DNA of 64,000 bases from positions 806,001 to 870,000 of the forward strand of contig JAGFMI010000017.1 of the NCBI GenBank assembly GCA_021030905.1, written 5' to 3'. How positions within the stretch are numbered: the first letter of the stretch is position 1; each line of letters opens with the position of its first letter. Made by a program: the position numbers and the translations under genes. Source of the DNA: Pyrenula massariospora. Its lineage: Eukaryota; Ascomycota; Eurotiomycetes; Pyrenulales; Pyrenulaceae. This document shows positions 12,229 through 25,208 of the stretch, one piece after another. The notes under the pieces were generated by a model, which made no database searches, was not told where the DNA came from, and was given only the letters and a program-made list of their open reading frames with translations.

Positions 12229-14622
12229 TCAGTTGGCACGTATGACGAGTTGGGAGATGAACTTGTTGGAGAGGCAGTCAAAGTCACCACGGTCGAATTT
12301 GGCATCTTTCCGCCCACGGAGATAGTTTTCTAACATGCTATTAGCTGCGATGTCTATAGGCAATATCGGCGCACTTACCATATCGGTTGACATGCTCCCG
12401 CACCTCGCTCATGGTGTTGCAGAAGTCGGTATTGGAGTTGAGTACATGGTGGTGCTGGTTAGAATCCCACTCACTGAACGCAGGTAATTTCTGGGAGATA
12501 GCATGGAAGAGACCCACGATAACTCCAACCGGAGTCTTTTCCATGTCAGAGCAGAATTTGTCGACGGACGCGTTGTCGGGCACCCTATAGTGACAATCGA
12601 ATTGCATACATTCCCACACGGCAAGGAGGACTGACGCCAAAATGAATATTGTTGGCCAGTTCTTAAGCTTGTCGCCGCTGTAGACGCTGGAATAGAGAGA
12701 TGAAAGTTCTTCGAGGACGTCTTTCTGAAGTTCCCGCCACATGTTGGCCATCGCTGTCTTGATCTGGAAATTGATCATCACTGGGGCCATGGTCTTGCCA
12801 TAGAACTTCGAAGTCTCTTCCTCGATCTTGCCAAGGAAATTTTCCTCGTCTGGAATACCCTCAACCATTGTAACATGTAGAGTCAAATTGTATGCAAGAA
12901 CTAGCTTCAGTGCTTTGCGGATGACAGGAAGCTTGGTGCGGGTATAGTATCTGAAAGCTGTCTTCAGCATTTGTGTAAGGAACATGGTCCCTTCAAAGTA
13001 GTCATCGACGAATCTGTCAAAGCTACCGGCGCCGTCAATGTGTCGGTCGAGATATTCAGAAAGTAAAGCAGTTGAGACACCTTCCGGTCCAGCAGTAAGC
13101 TTAGCAGTCGATATCTCATAGGGTTCAGGCCCATATCGGATAGTCTCGACCCAGTGGATGTCAAAGCATTTATCGTCGCGCACATGTACCTCACGAGCTG
13201 CAATGGGAAGCAATTGACCATAACCATGAGTGACGTACAACATCCTTTCGTCATCCGAGAAGCCTTTGATGTTACTGATGGAAAAGCCAAGTGTGATGTG
13301 GCGCTCGTAGTCTGCTTTCCAGTCCTTGACAAAGTACCCGATCTCCTTGATGTCAATGCGCGTGCACGGAACTTGCCATAGGCGTGCATGAGCAGGCTGA
13401 CATCCACCACAAGGCTCACCCTTATCACACTACGAAAGGTTAGCAATGCTCGCAATATTGAAGCGGTTAACTTTACAGTCTTCTTGAGAAACTTGCAGCG
13501 AAGACAAGCTCTCAACTTGCGAATCTCGCTGGCCTGCTGCCGCTGCTCGAGGCTGAGAGGACCCTTTCTCCTCCCAACTTTCTTCTCTGAGTCCATCTTG
13601 GGGTTCTGTGAAGGCTTCTTGATCACCTTCTCTGTAGTCTTAGCCGTAGGACTTTTCCTGGAGGTCTTTCGCGATGGTGGAGATGAAGAGCTAGTTGAAC
13701 CCGATGAACCGACAGGTGATCTGGCAGGAGAGGTTGACTTCTTGATGGGTACTGGAATTGGTCTGATCACAGCGACTGGGCTAACAGCGGCAGAAGATTG
13801 GGATGTGTGGTCATGCGAGGAGCCGTGGTCGATCGATAGGCGGTGTGGCTGAACGTGGTTATACTCTAGCTCCACGGCAGACTCCGAGCTTGGCGAATTC
13901 ACCGTGTTGGGGATAATTTCAAGGCCATTGATGAAAGTATTTTGGTGTTGTGGTTGATCAAGTTCAGAGTATGATGAGTCTGACAAAGTGCGGTCGTGAA
14001 GGGTCTGATTCGGATTGATGAAGAAGCCCCGGTCGTTATAGGCATCAAATGGTTGTCGTTCAATAACGTTCCACCCCTCATTACTGCTAGCGCTCGTAAG
14101 CGAGCGAACTTCGAGATGTGTGTCTGTTGGAGAGCTCGAATGAATTTGATAGCTGGCATCACCGGATCCATCGTAGTTCAGTGCCCCGTTGACTTCCTGC
14201 CAGTTAAATGGCATACCATTTACATCTTGAAGCGGCGAGATGAATGAACTATCCATGGGTAGACGGGCTGCAAGTCCCGACGCCTGTGCCGCAGGTATTA
14301 GGTCGACGGGCGAAGTTTGCAACGGCACACCGTAAGTTCCACCATACTGTATAGTCTCGTTCGGGAAATAGTTCAAAGTCGTTGGCGCCGGTTGGAAATT
14401 CCATTCTCCCATTGTCATCTGATCATTTGTGGCGAGCTGTTGAAAGCCATGAGGCGCCGGCGTCTGGAGAGGTGAGATGGCTCTTCTGACATCAGGACGT
14501 TGGACATGATGTTGGATTGGAATGTGCTGCCAACTCTGTCGAGGATCGTAGGGAATCGGCTGGCCTCTCGAGTCGTAATCCAGGCTTACCATATCCTCCG
14601 GAGCGTACCCCGCACTTGCCAT
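12229..14622 (-). CDS. Zn2Cys6-type transcription regulator with a central zinc cluster
   Basis: A 765-residue nuclear protein from three exons: 14622-13477, 13429-12379 and 12329-12229. The last exon is small, with donor GTAAGT and acceptor GTTAG, and ends VIRAN. The first about 370 residues are low in complexity, rich in Ser, Pro, Gln and Asn, then basic (SRKTSRKSPTAK). The zinc cluster is central (about 374-407), begins RACLRCKFLKKT and continues CDKGEPCGGCQ. Its spacing is Cx2Cx6Cx5Cx2Cx11C, with a longer last gap than the usual six to eight. It is split by a 47-nt intron just before the third Cys. After it comes the conserved segment VPCTRIDIKEIGYF and a helical C-terminal half without the usual fungal-specific TF signature. 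The family is widespread in ascomycetes; its targets are unknown to me. Confidence 0.8.
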
Positions 14623-16538
14623 TGCTGGGCGGCCAAGCGAGGCGGGAAAAAGAGAACCAAAATTTGATATTCTTTTTCACGTCGATAGTGGACCAGTCCA
14701 CGAGGTAGCAAATGTGGTTTCTGTTCGGGGCCTGCCTCAAAAGGAGAGGAGGAACGGGTTCGAGACGAGAGGGAAGAATCAGCACTCCGCCGGGGAGCGG
14801 GAGGATGAGGTCTTGAGGGCGCTCGATTCACAGCGAATTCTCGTGGAGAAGAGGCGGTGAGTTAGCGTGGCCGACCAGCGCCCGCTCGGACCAATCGCCT
14901 GCAGACAGCCGCCAGCGAAGTCGGCCAATGAGCCCAAGCGGGCGACGGGAGCCGGGCGGCCTCCTCAACAGCAAATCACCGCACCAGGCCACCCTCGTTG
15001 CTGCTCGCTCCTCCTCTCACGCTGCACACTGCGCAACCATCACCCCCTCGTACCCGCAGCCTGCCCCCCCATTCCCGCCGCTATAGGGGGCAGGGTACAG
15101 TTAATCCCCGGCGGTACCTCTCCTAGACGCGCGCCCCCCAGGCAATCCCAAGTCACTCTCTCCGCACTCGCCCCCTCCTCCACCCCCTCGTCGCCTGCTA
15201 TAGCCGACGCCTGCACTATCGCTGCTACCGTCATCGACGAGGCCTCATCAGGATGCGTAACACGCCAACCTGCTGCAGCTACCGTTGCACTTGTCATGCA
15301 CCTACGGCAAAGCTGCCAGCAATCAAGGGCGTGCTCGACAGCCCAACAGCACCCTCCCCCCCCCAAATCAGCCCACTTCAGTCCAGAACCTCGCAGGGCC
15401 CTGGGCATGGGCCGGCATTGTGCAGCTCGTAATTCTACATCATATGGTTTGGAGGATTCGCAACGTTGCCATCTTGGGTTGGAGGATGGAGATTTAATGA
15501 TGGTGATCGTCGGATGCGTTCGCTTGTTTAGGAAGAATGAGGGCCTGCTGTCCAAACCTTCCTCCACTTGTTCATTGTCTCGTCCAACCTGAGATCGGTA
15601 GACAGCGTCGGGTGGTGGTGGTTCTGGAAAACGCGTATACAACCCCCAATCTCCCATCTTCCCAGCCACGAGCTGACCAGCTGTCAAAAAATAAAATTCG
15701 CCTCCTCGGGATGACCAAAACTGAAGTCGATGGCGGAGGGGGCCAAGTGCGCTTCGATCATTTCACGGCCTCACCAAGCCTCAGCTTGACCCTCGACAGG
15801 CATGGCAAAGGCCAGCAGCTGCCACCTCAGTCAAGATCATGTGGAGACCAGGGACTCCACTCCCTGCCACATCTCCCGCCAGAAATCTCGGCCAACCAGC
15901 CAACTGATGACTTCTCGTCTGATTCTTGGAGTACCGGCTTTCCTAAACTGTTTCTATACTGGTTTGAAAGAGCATTGCAAAGGCAAAATCACTCTGACCC
16001 ACAACGCATTGTAATGCTCTCCATAATTCCTGGCAGCAAGGCCCAGCATGCCGCGACAACGACGCACACCTATCCACCTCAATCTCTTTTTCATGCGAGA
16101 TTGAAGATCGTTGATCCATCGCTTCGCATTATCATACTCGGCTTCCATTGAAGGATCTACCACGGCAATAACTCTCTCCACGAATCCGCCACAAGGATGC
16201 TTTGCGTGGATCGGCCAACCACCAACCCTGCTATCTTTCCTAATATCGTATCATCTTGATGTGTCTCCGTTTTGTTCTGTCTGATCATCTGAAGAACCTG
16301 CCAATGCAGGTGTCGGACATACAGCGACAACGCTCTTTGTTTATAATGAACGTATTCAGTAAGTAGAGAATCACGTGCAGAAACTCGGCCGATGTCGCCT
16401 ACTGGCATCCACGATCGGGAACCACGGAAGGATTCTTGCGTTTCTATCACAGCCTATAAGCAGGTACTCCTCTCAAACCACGCATCCTTACTCATCCTTC
16501 CACGCCACGTTCACGCCTTCTACAACCACACTCACCAT
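14623..16538. other. 1.9-kb gene-free tract with GC-rich core
   Basis: The stretch upstream of the Zn2Cys6 gene is very G-rich, then very C-rich (about 14990-15400). Long frames here (plus 14867-15592, minus 15687-15040, plus 15537-16151) overlap one another, have repetitive Pro/Ala/Arg composition and show no domain. I take them as products of base composition. The long leader of the regulator gene probably lies here. No RNA gene was seen. Confidence 0.45.
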
Positions 16539-17672
16539 TTAGTAGGTAGCAGGATGAACACTCAACCTCCCACCATCAGCAATGACTACCGTGCCAGTTG
16601 TGTACCCTCCTGCCTTTGAACACAACCACAACACCACTCCGGCCATCTCCTCCTCCGTCCCTACCCTCGTCATAGGAATCTGCTCCCTCGAAAACTGACC
16701 TTCTGCCGTCCTGTCCTCAATACCCATCTTCTCAAACATCGGCTCTGTCATCTCGCTGTTGAACAGTCCCGGCGCGATGACATTGCATCTGATATCGAAC
16801 TTCCCCCACATCGTTGCCATGGATTTTATCATGTGATGCCTGTAAAAGAGAATCAGCCTCCACCATGTTCAATCCCTTCCCACCCTTTCATTTACGAGAA
16901 GAAGAAATAAACTCACACCGCAGCCTTACTCGCCCCATACGCATACCCCGCCAAGGGCTTCCGATTAAACCCCCCAATGCTCCCCGTAGCAATAATCTGC
17001 GGCCGCGGCAAATCCCCATCCTCCCCCCGCGCCCTCAACTCATTCGCCTTCATCAACAGCGGCAAGAACGCAACCGCCGTGTAAAACACCCCCGTGACGT
17101 TCACCTCGCCCACCCGGCTGAACTCCTCCATCGGCACCTCCCACAGGTACTTCTGTATCGCCTCCAACCCGGCCACACCCTTCCCCACGTCGTCGAGCTC
17201 TTTCGGCGGGGGCTCCGCGCGCGGCCCGCTGACGCCCGAGTTCGCCAGCACGACGTCCACGTGGTCGACCTCCGCGCCGATGTGGTCGGCGGCCGCTTTC
17301 AGGGAGTCTTTGGACGTGACGTCGCCGACGAGGGGGATCGCGGTGCCTGCGGGGGAGCAGGTCGCGGCGGTGGCTTGCAGGGCGTCGAGGCGGCGGCCGA
17401 TCAGGTAGATGCGTTTTGCGCCGTTGGCGGCGAGGGCGCGGGCCATCATTGCGCCGATGCCTGGGCGAGGGTGGGTTGTTAGTGATGTCCATTTTTGAAC
17501 GGGGAGAGGGGAGTGCTCCGGGACGATGGTAGGCTTTTAAGACTTTGAGAGGTAGGTGGCTATAGAATGTAGATGGTGGGAGTGTACCTGTCCCGCCGCC
17601 CGTGATGACGGCGACCATCCCGGGGACCTTGAAGAGGCTGCCCGCTTCGACGTTTGGTGCTTGAGAGCCCAT
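16539..17672 (-). CDS. Short-chain dehydrogenase/reductase (SDR)
   Basis: NAD(P)-dependent oxidoreductase of the classical SDR family, 309 aa, cytosolic by appearance. Exons are 17672-17588, 17460-16917 and 16839-16539; the second donor is GTGTGAGT, giving a phase-2 join at Val of SKAAVHH. Motifs: the Rossmann loop TGGGTGIG (about 26-33), the acidic-strand region after LIGRR, NSGVSG, the catalytic Ser in IATGSIGG, and the catalytic YGASK, followed by NVIAPGLFNSEM. Length is somewhat above the usual 250-280 because of an inserted loop with Pro/Lys/Glu (about 130-150). The substrate cannot be told. The middle exon has very high GC and a strong strand-composition switch (see findings). The neighbouring ABC transporter is 579 bases away in the same orientation; a functional pair is possible but not shown. 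Confidence 0.88.
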
Positions 17673-18251
17673 GATTGAAATCGGTCGATTACGCTGTGGT
17701 GAAGTGATGCTGATGTAAAGCTTGAAGTGAAGAGAGACAGTCCCAGTCAACAACCGTAGGACAAAGCAGGTCCGTCCACAATGCAATCAAAATATCTATC
17801 AGGTTTTACTCAGTGTCTTGAATTAAAGTCAAGATGCTCCAGCGTCGCGATTCCGAACCCGATCTGTGTCACTTAACGTTATCAAACTAGTAGGAAGGTA
17901 CTCAGGGTAGGTCGCGCTTGCCGGTAAGCTTACACGCAGAATCATCGACCTGGTCTCCAATTGCCGTCGGCGTGACGCGACGAAAGTGAAGCTTGACGTG
18001 GGGTAAGGATTGAACGAGCGGACCACATTTCGGGTGCAAGTTGGGGGCTCGGGGCAGGGAGATGATGACGTGCTGCGGATAGTTTATCACGGGCAGGGTT
18101 TATGGTTTCTCAGTAATCGTGTTCTTATTCTGTGTGCCTTTATATGTCCAAGCTGCAGTCTGATTAAAATAGTATATATGTAAACCCCTCCCCTCCCTGT
18201 CCCCCTCCACCTCCGAGGTCCCAGCCCTCCCAACTAGACATGAGCGGTCCA
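17673..18251. other. Spacer between the SDR gene and the ABC transporter
   Basis: It contains the SDR promoter and the transporter's 3' region. No gene, repeat or RNA was recognised. Confidence 0.4.
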
Positions 18252-21200
18252 CTACGTCTCGTAGAGCTCCCGAAACGCGCTCCCCTCGGTCCGCAGCAGG
18301 GTGCCGGGATGTCCGCACTCGAGGACCTTCCCGCCGGGGCCGAGAACGACGACCTTGTCGAAGTCGACGATGGTCTTGAGGCGGTGGGCGACGGACAGGA
18401 TGGTGCAGGCGGCGAAGGAGTCGCGGATGATCTTCTGCATGAGGGCGTCGGTGTGGACGTCGACGCTGGAGGTTGGGGTGGTGGAGGTTAGTAGAGTAGC
18501 TCTGGAGTACGAGGGATAGAAGATGAGACCGTTGTGGTGGCGGGGGTTGGGGAGAGGTGTTGCAGAGCGAGTAAAGAAGATGGTCTTGGAATGGACGAGA
18601 GTTACACATACCTGCTTGTTACTTCATCAAGCACAACTATTTTGCTCTTCCTTAGTAGTGCTCTCGCTAGGCAGAAGAGCTGTCTTTGGCCGTGGCTGAA
18701 GAAGTCGTTGCTCATCTCTACGTCTAGACCTCCCTTGCCTTGTACCAAGTCCCACAGCTCGACTCTCTTTAAAGCTGAAATGATCTCTTCATCTGAAGGA
18801 TGAGCACCTTGCTCACTAGAAGCAGCCGTCCATGGACTCGCATTTACGCGCACTGATCCAAGCAAAAAGTACGGCTCTTGAGGAATAACGTTGATCCTCT
18901 GTCGAACAAGCTCCCGTGGGACAAAGGAGAGGTCAACACCGTCGATGGTGATGAGCCCGTCGCGGTACTCGAGAATGTGTAATATCGAAGACAGAAGACT
19001 TGATTTCCCGCTTCCGCTCCGCCCACAGATACCGACCTTCTCTCCAGTTGCAATGGTGAGGTTGACGTCGTTGAGGACAAGACGTGATTCGCTGTCGTAA
19101 GAAGCTGCAAAATGCCTGATCTCAATTGATCCTTCCAAGGGCCACTCCTTTGGCGGCTCGGTGTTCTCGCTCGGCCGGGATTCGGAAGTAGTTTGAGTGA
19201 TGAAGGATTTAATGCGGGCGATCGCACCAATAGAAGTTTCTAGCCTCGTCCAGGATTTGATCAAATCGGCTAGTTGCTCGTTGAAAGACATTACGTTAAG
19301 CAGTCCTAGACCGACGTAACCTGGACTGACCTTATCGCGGAGCGCGACGATCATGATGACCATGATGACTGCCAGAGCGGCAACTATCAGGTCCAAGACG
19401 ACCTGGAGCCAGCGCTGGATACAAAAGAGTGTGTAGAATGGCTTTTGAGATTCATCGAGGTATAATAAGTTCCGTTCGCTGAAAGCGTGACTCCAGCCAA
19501 AGGCACGGACTGTGGCCAGGCCATTAAGTGTTTCTTGAAAGAGCGTGTACAGTGGTGCTTTCGCTTCGAGTTCGAGTATTCGAATTTGCCTCGATGTTTT
19601 GATGTAAAATTTCTGAACGGCATAGAGTGTGACCAAGACAAATGGCAATACAGCTCCGAAATAACTAGCTGATACACTCATCAGGATGCCCACTGCCAGG
19701 GTTACGAACACCGCTTCAAAATCTCAAGTCAATCTCTATTCCGAGCTCTTCTTGTCTCAAAAGGTAGCCTTACCTAATATTGTCTCTATGAGAGAGTAAG
19801 GAAGTTCGACTGTAGTGTTGTCAATATGCTAGAACTGGATCAATTCAATAGGTCGCCTACCATCTACAAGGGCTATATCATTACTGAATCTGTGTAAATG
19901 CGTTAGATCCTGGTCCTGAATGAGTAAATCGGAACGGGATATACCTGCTCAGGAGTGAGCCTGAATCTGATTTGGTGAAGAAATGCAATGGTGCGCTAAT
20001 TCAATGTTAGCACAAAGACATTATGTGTAGTGAAATGGCACACTTGATGACCGTTTCCAACAAAGCACTGTGAAGGCTTTTCGAGGACCTAGGAACCATA
20101 TAGCCAAGAAGCATCCTGCCTTAATTAGTGTTGCAAACCATAGATATGAAGGTCCTCGACTTATTGGGAGAGCCTACCAAACGCCTATAATAAGACTGAT
20201 GAGACATAGCAACGTGAACAATCCGTATATGCTCATGTAGAATGTATCGTTGCCTCGATTTTCAATCCAAAATTTGACCCAGAGTTCTATTTCAGATCAG
20301 TTTACCAGTGAAGATTGATTCTGGATCGAATATACCTGGGAATTTTAAAAAGAACACAAATCCACAGATGGCAAGCGTAAATGGAATAATAGCATAGACA
20401 CCCAGCGACAAGAAATAGTACTTATAAATTTGCCAGTCCCCAGTCTTCTGGGCAGGGTCTGCTTCAGCTGTAGCTGTGGCAGATTCTTTTATAGGTGGCT
20501 TGGTAGGCACCGGAGAGTCAGGCTGATCAGTTCGCTGTTTCATTTCCCGTGCTTCTCTGGAAATGCTTTGCACATAGCCGCCCGCCGATCGAAGGGATTC
20601 CCAAGACCCCTGTTCCAGAATAGTGCCATCGGAGCCAAGAGCAACAATGTGGTCGGCATAAGGTAGCCGGTGTGCTGTCGGCCGATTAGCTTATCGACAC
20701 AGTAAAGAGAAGGTAAGTCCATACCTGCATGGGTGATGAGGATGACGGTTGTTGGCAATTTTCGAAGAAGACCATCTTGACTGAATAGCCTATCGAATAT
20801 TTTTTCTTCGGTATCGGCATCCAGGCCGCTAAAAACGTCGTCGAAAATGATCGTTTCGGTCTTCTGGTAAATTGCTCTAGCCATGGCTAGCCGTTGCTTC
20901 TGACCGCCACTTAAAGATATGCCTTTGGATCCAACCATCGTATCGTCACGTTCGGGGAGGATGGTGAGATCTTCATCCAAGGCACAGCCGGCAACCACGG
21001 TATCATACCATGTCTGGTCAAAAGTTGAGAGCCCGATGATGTTGTCTTTCAAGGAGCAGTTCTGGATCCAAGGGTCCTGATCGGCGAGTGCTGTCTTCAA
21101 AGAACTCGTATAAACAAAGCCTTTCGACGTTGGAGTTTCGCCTAGCAAGCCTTTAACAAGAGTTGACTTTCCAACGCCGGTCTTGCCCACAACAAGGACA

Positions 21201-23691
21201 AAATCTGAAGTCTTAAGCCGTAGATTAATATCCTTTAGAACTGGAGACTTCTTGTCACCCCAGCCAAAAGCGCCGTCTTGAACGACTAACGCGTCATCTG
21301 TGACAGTTTTTGCAGCTCCGCTGAGACTTGATAGCTCGATATCGGACGTCGAACTAGCAGAAAATGGATCGTCATTGGCAATGCTTCTTCGTTGAATTGG
21401 AGACATGAAAAGTCTGTGATCAAACCTGGCTTCGGACTTTAGGAAGTTTTGGATGCGCTCAAAGCATGCGAAAGCGCCAAAAATTTGCGGGATAGTATAT
21501 ATCAGCATACCCAGCGGGAGCGCGATTAAGTTGATCACAGAGAGCGCGGTAAAGGCAGTAGCCGTGGTAAGTTGAGAGCCAGTATGCTTACTGAGACCTA
21601 TGAAGATCGCAAAAGAGATTATCGGAGAAACTATAGGTGTAACATTTCCTGCAAGATATTCGTTACTGGAGGCTATTTCTTCAGCGGGGTTTGAATCAAT
21701 ACCTAAAAATATTCGAAGGGTCATAAGTTTTCGAAAGCGTGTCGAAAGTCCAACTTCTCGAATTCTGAATCGTTGTACAAAAGTTGTCACTGTCTCTGCT
21801 AAGCCGAGAAGCTTGATTGCGCGCATGGCGCCGAGTGTGTGCGAGGTAACATCCACTCTTGACTGAATTGCTTCGACCCACATCTTCTGGGCAAAACCCA
21901 TGAATTTGGACATGATGAGAGTCGAAACAGTAGATACTGGAATTGATGAGTGCCGTCAGTCGCTAATGCAATGATCAAGATGTCCCTTCATGCTCGCTTT
22001 CACAAGGACGGTAGACGAGAAACATCCGGCATCCTCTGAACAATTACAGATTGAAGCACTCGACATGGCAACATCAAGAGAAAGACATATATTTGTAAAA
22101 ATTTGTGCAACATAAATGAATGAACGTGCCGGCGCCGAATGTCCAGAGTGGATCTAACCACACAGAAAACGTCATGTGATTTCGTTATAGTTCTCAAGCA
22201 CTAGAAAGGTTAAGATAGCTAAGGAAAACGGGATAGAACAGAAAGACTGGGAACGCTTACCAAACGCCACTACTGCCGGACCAACACAAGCTAAACCTAG
22301 ACTACTTTCCAAGATGTAAATTGCAACACATAGCTCGACAAGTGTGGCCCAGGTATCATGGACGAATAAAAAAGCTTGAACGATTCTTTCCGTATCGGAG
22401 CTCATCAAGGTCAACGACCCTGATTCATCGAGTGCGGTGATACTCAGGTCAATTGTTTTAGCATACACCAACGACACGAGTCCGCCTCGGAGCATTGTGA
22501 CAAATCGATTGGTTAGGTGCATGTACGCTGCAGTAAAGATCTTGAAAAGTCAGCTCTAAACTCCTGGACCTGAGGAGCTTGGAATTCATCACCTACCGCC
22601 ATTCCAACGTAAACAATAGCGTAGGCTCCAACGAGACCCCAGCCAATATCGTATGTCTGTCTTGTTATCTGTTCCTCAACGTAGGCCACTGTCCTGTTGA
22701 GCAAGAAGGGCTGGGCGTACTTGAAGCCTGTAAGGATGAGGCGTGGTACGGCGGATAGCACGAAAGGCCAGGCTAAGACTTTTGCGCACGCATTGAAAAG
22801 TGGATGAGCTCTTTTCTTATTTGCAGTATCCCAGGAGTGTTGAAATCTTTTGAGGAGGTTGTCTGACTGTAAGTCTGGATCCACATTATAAAGATCGCCT
22901 AACAACAATGTCTTGACGAATCCAGTCCGTAGTAGCGGGTTCAACCACCAGAAAATGCTTCGACTGTAGATATTGGAGGTCGCTTCCGGTGGAAGATCTT
23001 GATATCTTGCGAGTAAGATTGCGCGCTTGCTGTTAGCCTCGAGAACCAACACACCGACTTTGACTACGGTGGATATCGTGAGGACGAGAGCGATGCTTTG
23101 CAGCTCGCGCCCTGATAGCCAAAGGGTGCGAGATCTTGCCACATCGAATGGTATAGATATCAGCAAGTATAGATTGATGATAAACGACGGTCGGACCGAT
23201 CGAGAATGTTCAAAGTATGAAAGAATGCCTGCACAATCAATAAGCATGCCCACATTTGATACTGGTTTAGGGGTTAATTGTACAAAGCGCGCATGCGGCT
23301 GCAAAATCAACCGCCAATGCTGGAATAGAGGCCTTTGTACCGATCCATGGTCGGTTGAGTGCCCAGAGGAGCAGGATGGTTAACTGCAGGATAGCAAATC
23401 CAGCAAGGAAAGCCTGGCCACAATGTTATAACCTTTTTCCAAATCGGTGGCAATAATAAGGGAGGTTTGGCTACCAACCACTTTATTCATACGGGCCGAG
23501 CTTTCGGACACCACTCTCGAACTGCTGTACAGCCATAACGTCCGGAATGGGATCGCGATTAGTAAAAGTGCAGCTGGTGCTATCGCAAGGAAGCTGTCTT
23601 CAAAAAGCAACGTGAAATCAAATCCATCCCGCGTTCCTCGGACTGCTGGGCCGAACTGGTCATCTGGATGTAGTGTACTGTTCACAGACAT
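18252..23691 (-). CDS. ABCC-type (MRP-like) full-length ABC transporter
   Basis: A 1450-residue ATP-driven exporter of the ABCC class, built from 14 exons: 23691-23482, 23413-23284, 23228-22593, 22527-22261, 21936-21703, 21648-20725, 20674-20336, 20286-20178, 20115-20044, 19995-19945, 19889-19861, 19809-19774, 19713-18612 and 18465-18252. All phases agree. The N-terminal hydrophobic domain (TMD0 type) is followed by TMD1, then NBD1 with GKTGVGKST, LSGGQKQR and a Walker B ending FDD instead of the catalytic Glu. After TMD2, NBD2 has GRSGSGKSS, the variant signature SHGQRQ, LDEVTSS and the H-loop AHRL. One active and one weakened ATP site is usual for this class. One intron (22260-21937) is 324 nt, against about 50-75 for most others. 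The substrate is unknown; fungal relatives export drugs or secondary metabolites. No biosynthetic core gene lies nearby. Confidence 0.93.
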
Positions 23692-24386
23692 GACAACCAA
23701 GGCGTAGCGCCTTACCGTAGGTGTCTATCGAACTCAAAACAAAGCATCAAAGAAGATAGACTTACTGTCCAAGTGTTAGGGTCTGATTAGAAGGTTGTTA
23801 TGGGATTTGATGGTGTCAACTTAAGCAAGCTAGGCAGCGAGAGAGAGACCGATCTCACCGCAATTACTACAATTGCGACACTAGGGTTCACACGCGTCGA
23901 GCTGCCCGTTTGTGTCATTATGCGGGATAGAGCTTTCACCACGCAACAAGTAGGTGGTCAAACCCTGGTCGTAGTGCGGCTGACTCAGAAGGGAAAATAC
24001 GATAAGCATTGCATAACATCGCCACAGACTGGCTGGTTCCGCCGTAGAAGCTATGCCGTCACCTGGGGGGCAAAAATACCAAATACCGGGTGCCTATCCG
24101 GATGAATAGCAGTCTCCCTGGATTATTGCAGCTGGAGCCCAGCAAAGGAGACCAAAATTTTAGCCTCATTTCTCATCATCGGCGTGAGTCAACCCTGATA
24201 TTGCGTACTTCGCATTCAGTGCACACGACTTTCAGAGACGCCATTGGCCGATGACGTGTCGGTCGACGCGGGCACTGAACTAAATTCGCGTCGCCTGACA
24301 TTTGCTCAACCAAACTCTCGCCAGCAGCTGCACCCGTTTCGTGCGTCGAATATACCTGCTTTATCCATTTGAGCGCGGAACCATCA
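23692..24386. promoter_or_regulatory. Divergent promoter region, ABC transporter and DUF7719 gene
   Basis: Head-to-head spacer of about 0.7 kb that must serve both genes. No defined operator could be assigned by eye. Confidence 0.45.
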
Positions 24387-25208
24387 ATGAATCGGCGCGA
24401 GCGGCGAAACGCACGGCACGCCAATGACCCCTCGTCGTTGAATACCACTTCCGACATACCATTTGCTCGCCCGCCCAAGTCGAACATTCGGAAAACCAAG
24501 ACTCTATACGACATTGCAGCCGAGAAGCAAGCCGAGCTCTCTAAGAATGGCCAGCCCTTCTCACCAACATCCGGTCCTGACCACCAGCCTTCAACACAAA
24601 CCCTCCGCCTCGCACCTGATGGCACACTTCATGCCGAGCAGCCCACGCTGACAGCCTCACCCGCAACCTATACTTCGACCAACAGCTACCCAGTCTCCTC
24701 TTCTGCCTCCGAAATAGATCAGCGATCAACCGAAAGTCCTCTTCTCGACACACTTTTTACGTCCCTGACCCTGTCTGCTCTTCATTTTACCCTCTCCGTC
24801 TTGACGGCCCATCAATACGCTCAATCGATCGACTGGGCGTTTCTGTCTTTCCAATCGCTTCTCGCCGCCTTCCCCGTCTTGACCTTCTTAGTCCATCTAG
24901 CTCATGGCCACATCGTCCATGTTCCTTACCTCACACCACCAACTAAGCCTTCGTCTCCACCCGCCGACTGGGGTGCGCCAGCAACAACACTGTCATTGCA
25001 ATTGTTGTTCCTAGTCCTGGCAAACATATGTGGATGCCGCCTCATTGCGCTTACAAATGATCGAGGGTACTACGCAGTCATGAAGCGTGCTCCTAGCATT
25101 GGAACCCTATGGGTGTGGAGTGTGCTCGAACTCGGCCTCGCTGGTGCCGTGGGCGGTGTCGCTGGGCCAGCTGCCTATGCGTGGTGGTATGGATATGGTA
25201 TATTCTGA
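24387..25208 (+). CDS. DUF7719 family membrane protein
   Basis: Single-exon gene of 273 aa. The ATG at 24387 gives MNRRERRNARHAND; the same frame extends upstream only by a TTG codon. The first about 110 residues are polar and basic, including the segment NIRKTKTLYDIAAEKQ, typical of the family. The C-terminal half holds about four hydrophobic segments (about 120-140, 148-165, 200-220 and 240-262), with conserved short motifs LHFTLSVLTAHQYAQ and KRAPSIGTLWVWSVLE. It is a conserved ascomycete family of unknown role, probably an endomembrane protein. Third codon positions shift from C-rich to G-rich along the gene. Confidence 0.8.
   Translation: MNRRERRNARHANDPSSLNTTSDIPFARPPKSNIRKTKTLYDIAAEKQAELSKNGQPFSPTSGPDHQPSTQTLRLAPDGTLHAEQPTLTASPATYTSTNSYPVSSSASEIDQRSTESPLLDTLFTSLTLSALHFTLSVLTAHQYAQSIDWAFLSFQSLLAAFPVLTFLVHLAHGHIVHVPYLTPPTKPSSPPADWGAPATTLSLQLLFLVLANICGCRLIALTNDRGYYAVMKRAPSIGTLWVWSVLELGLAGAVGGVAGPAAYAWWYGYGIF

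Noticed and set aside
14867-15687. Long open frames on both strands (241 and 215 codons)
   Set aside because: They overlap each other in a GC-rich tract, have Pro/Ala/Arg-rich composition without domains, and stay open because stop codons are rare there.
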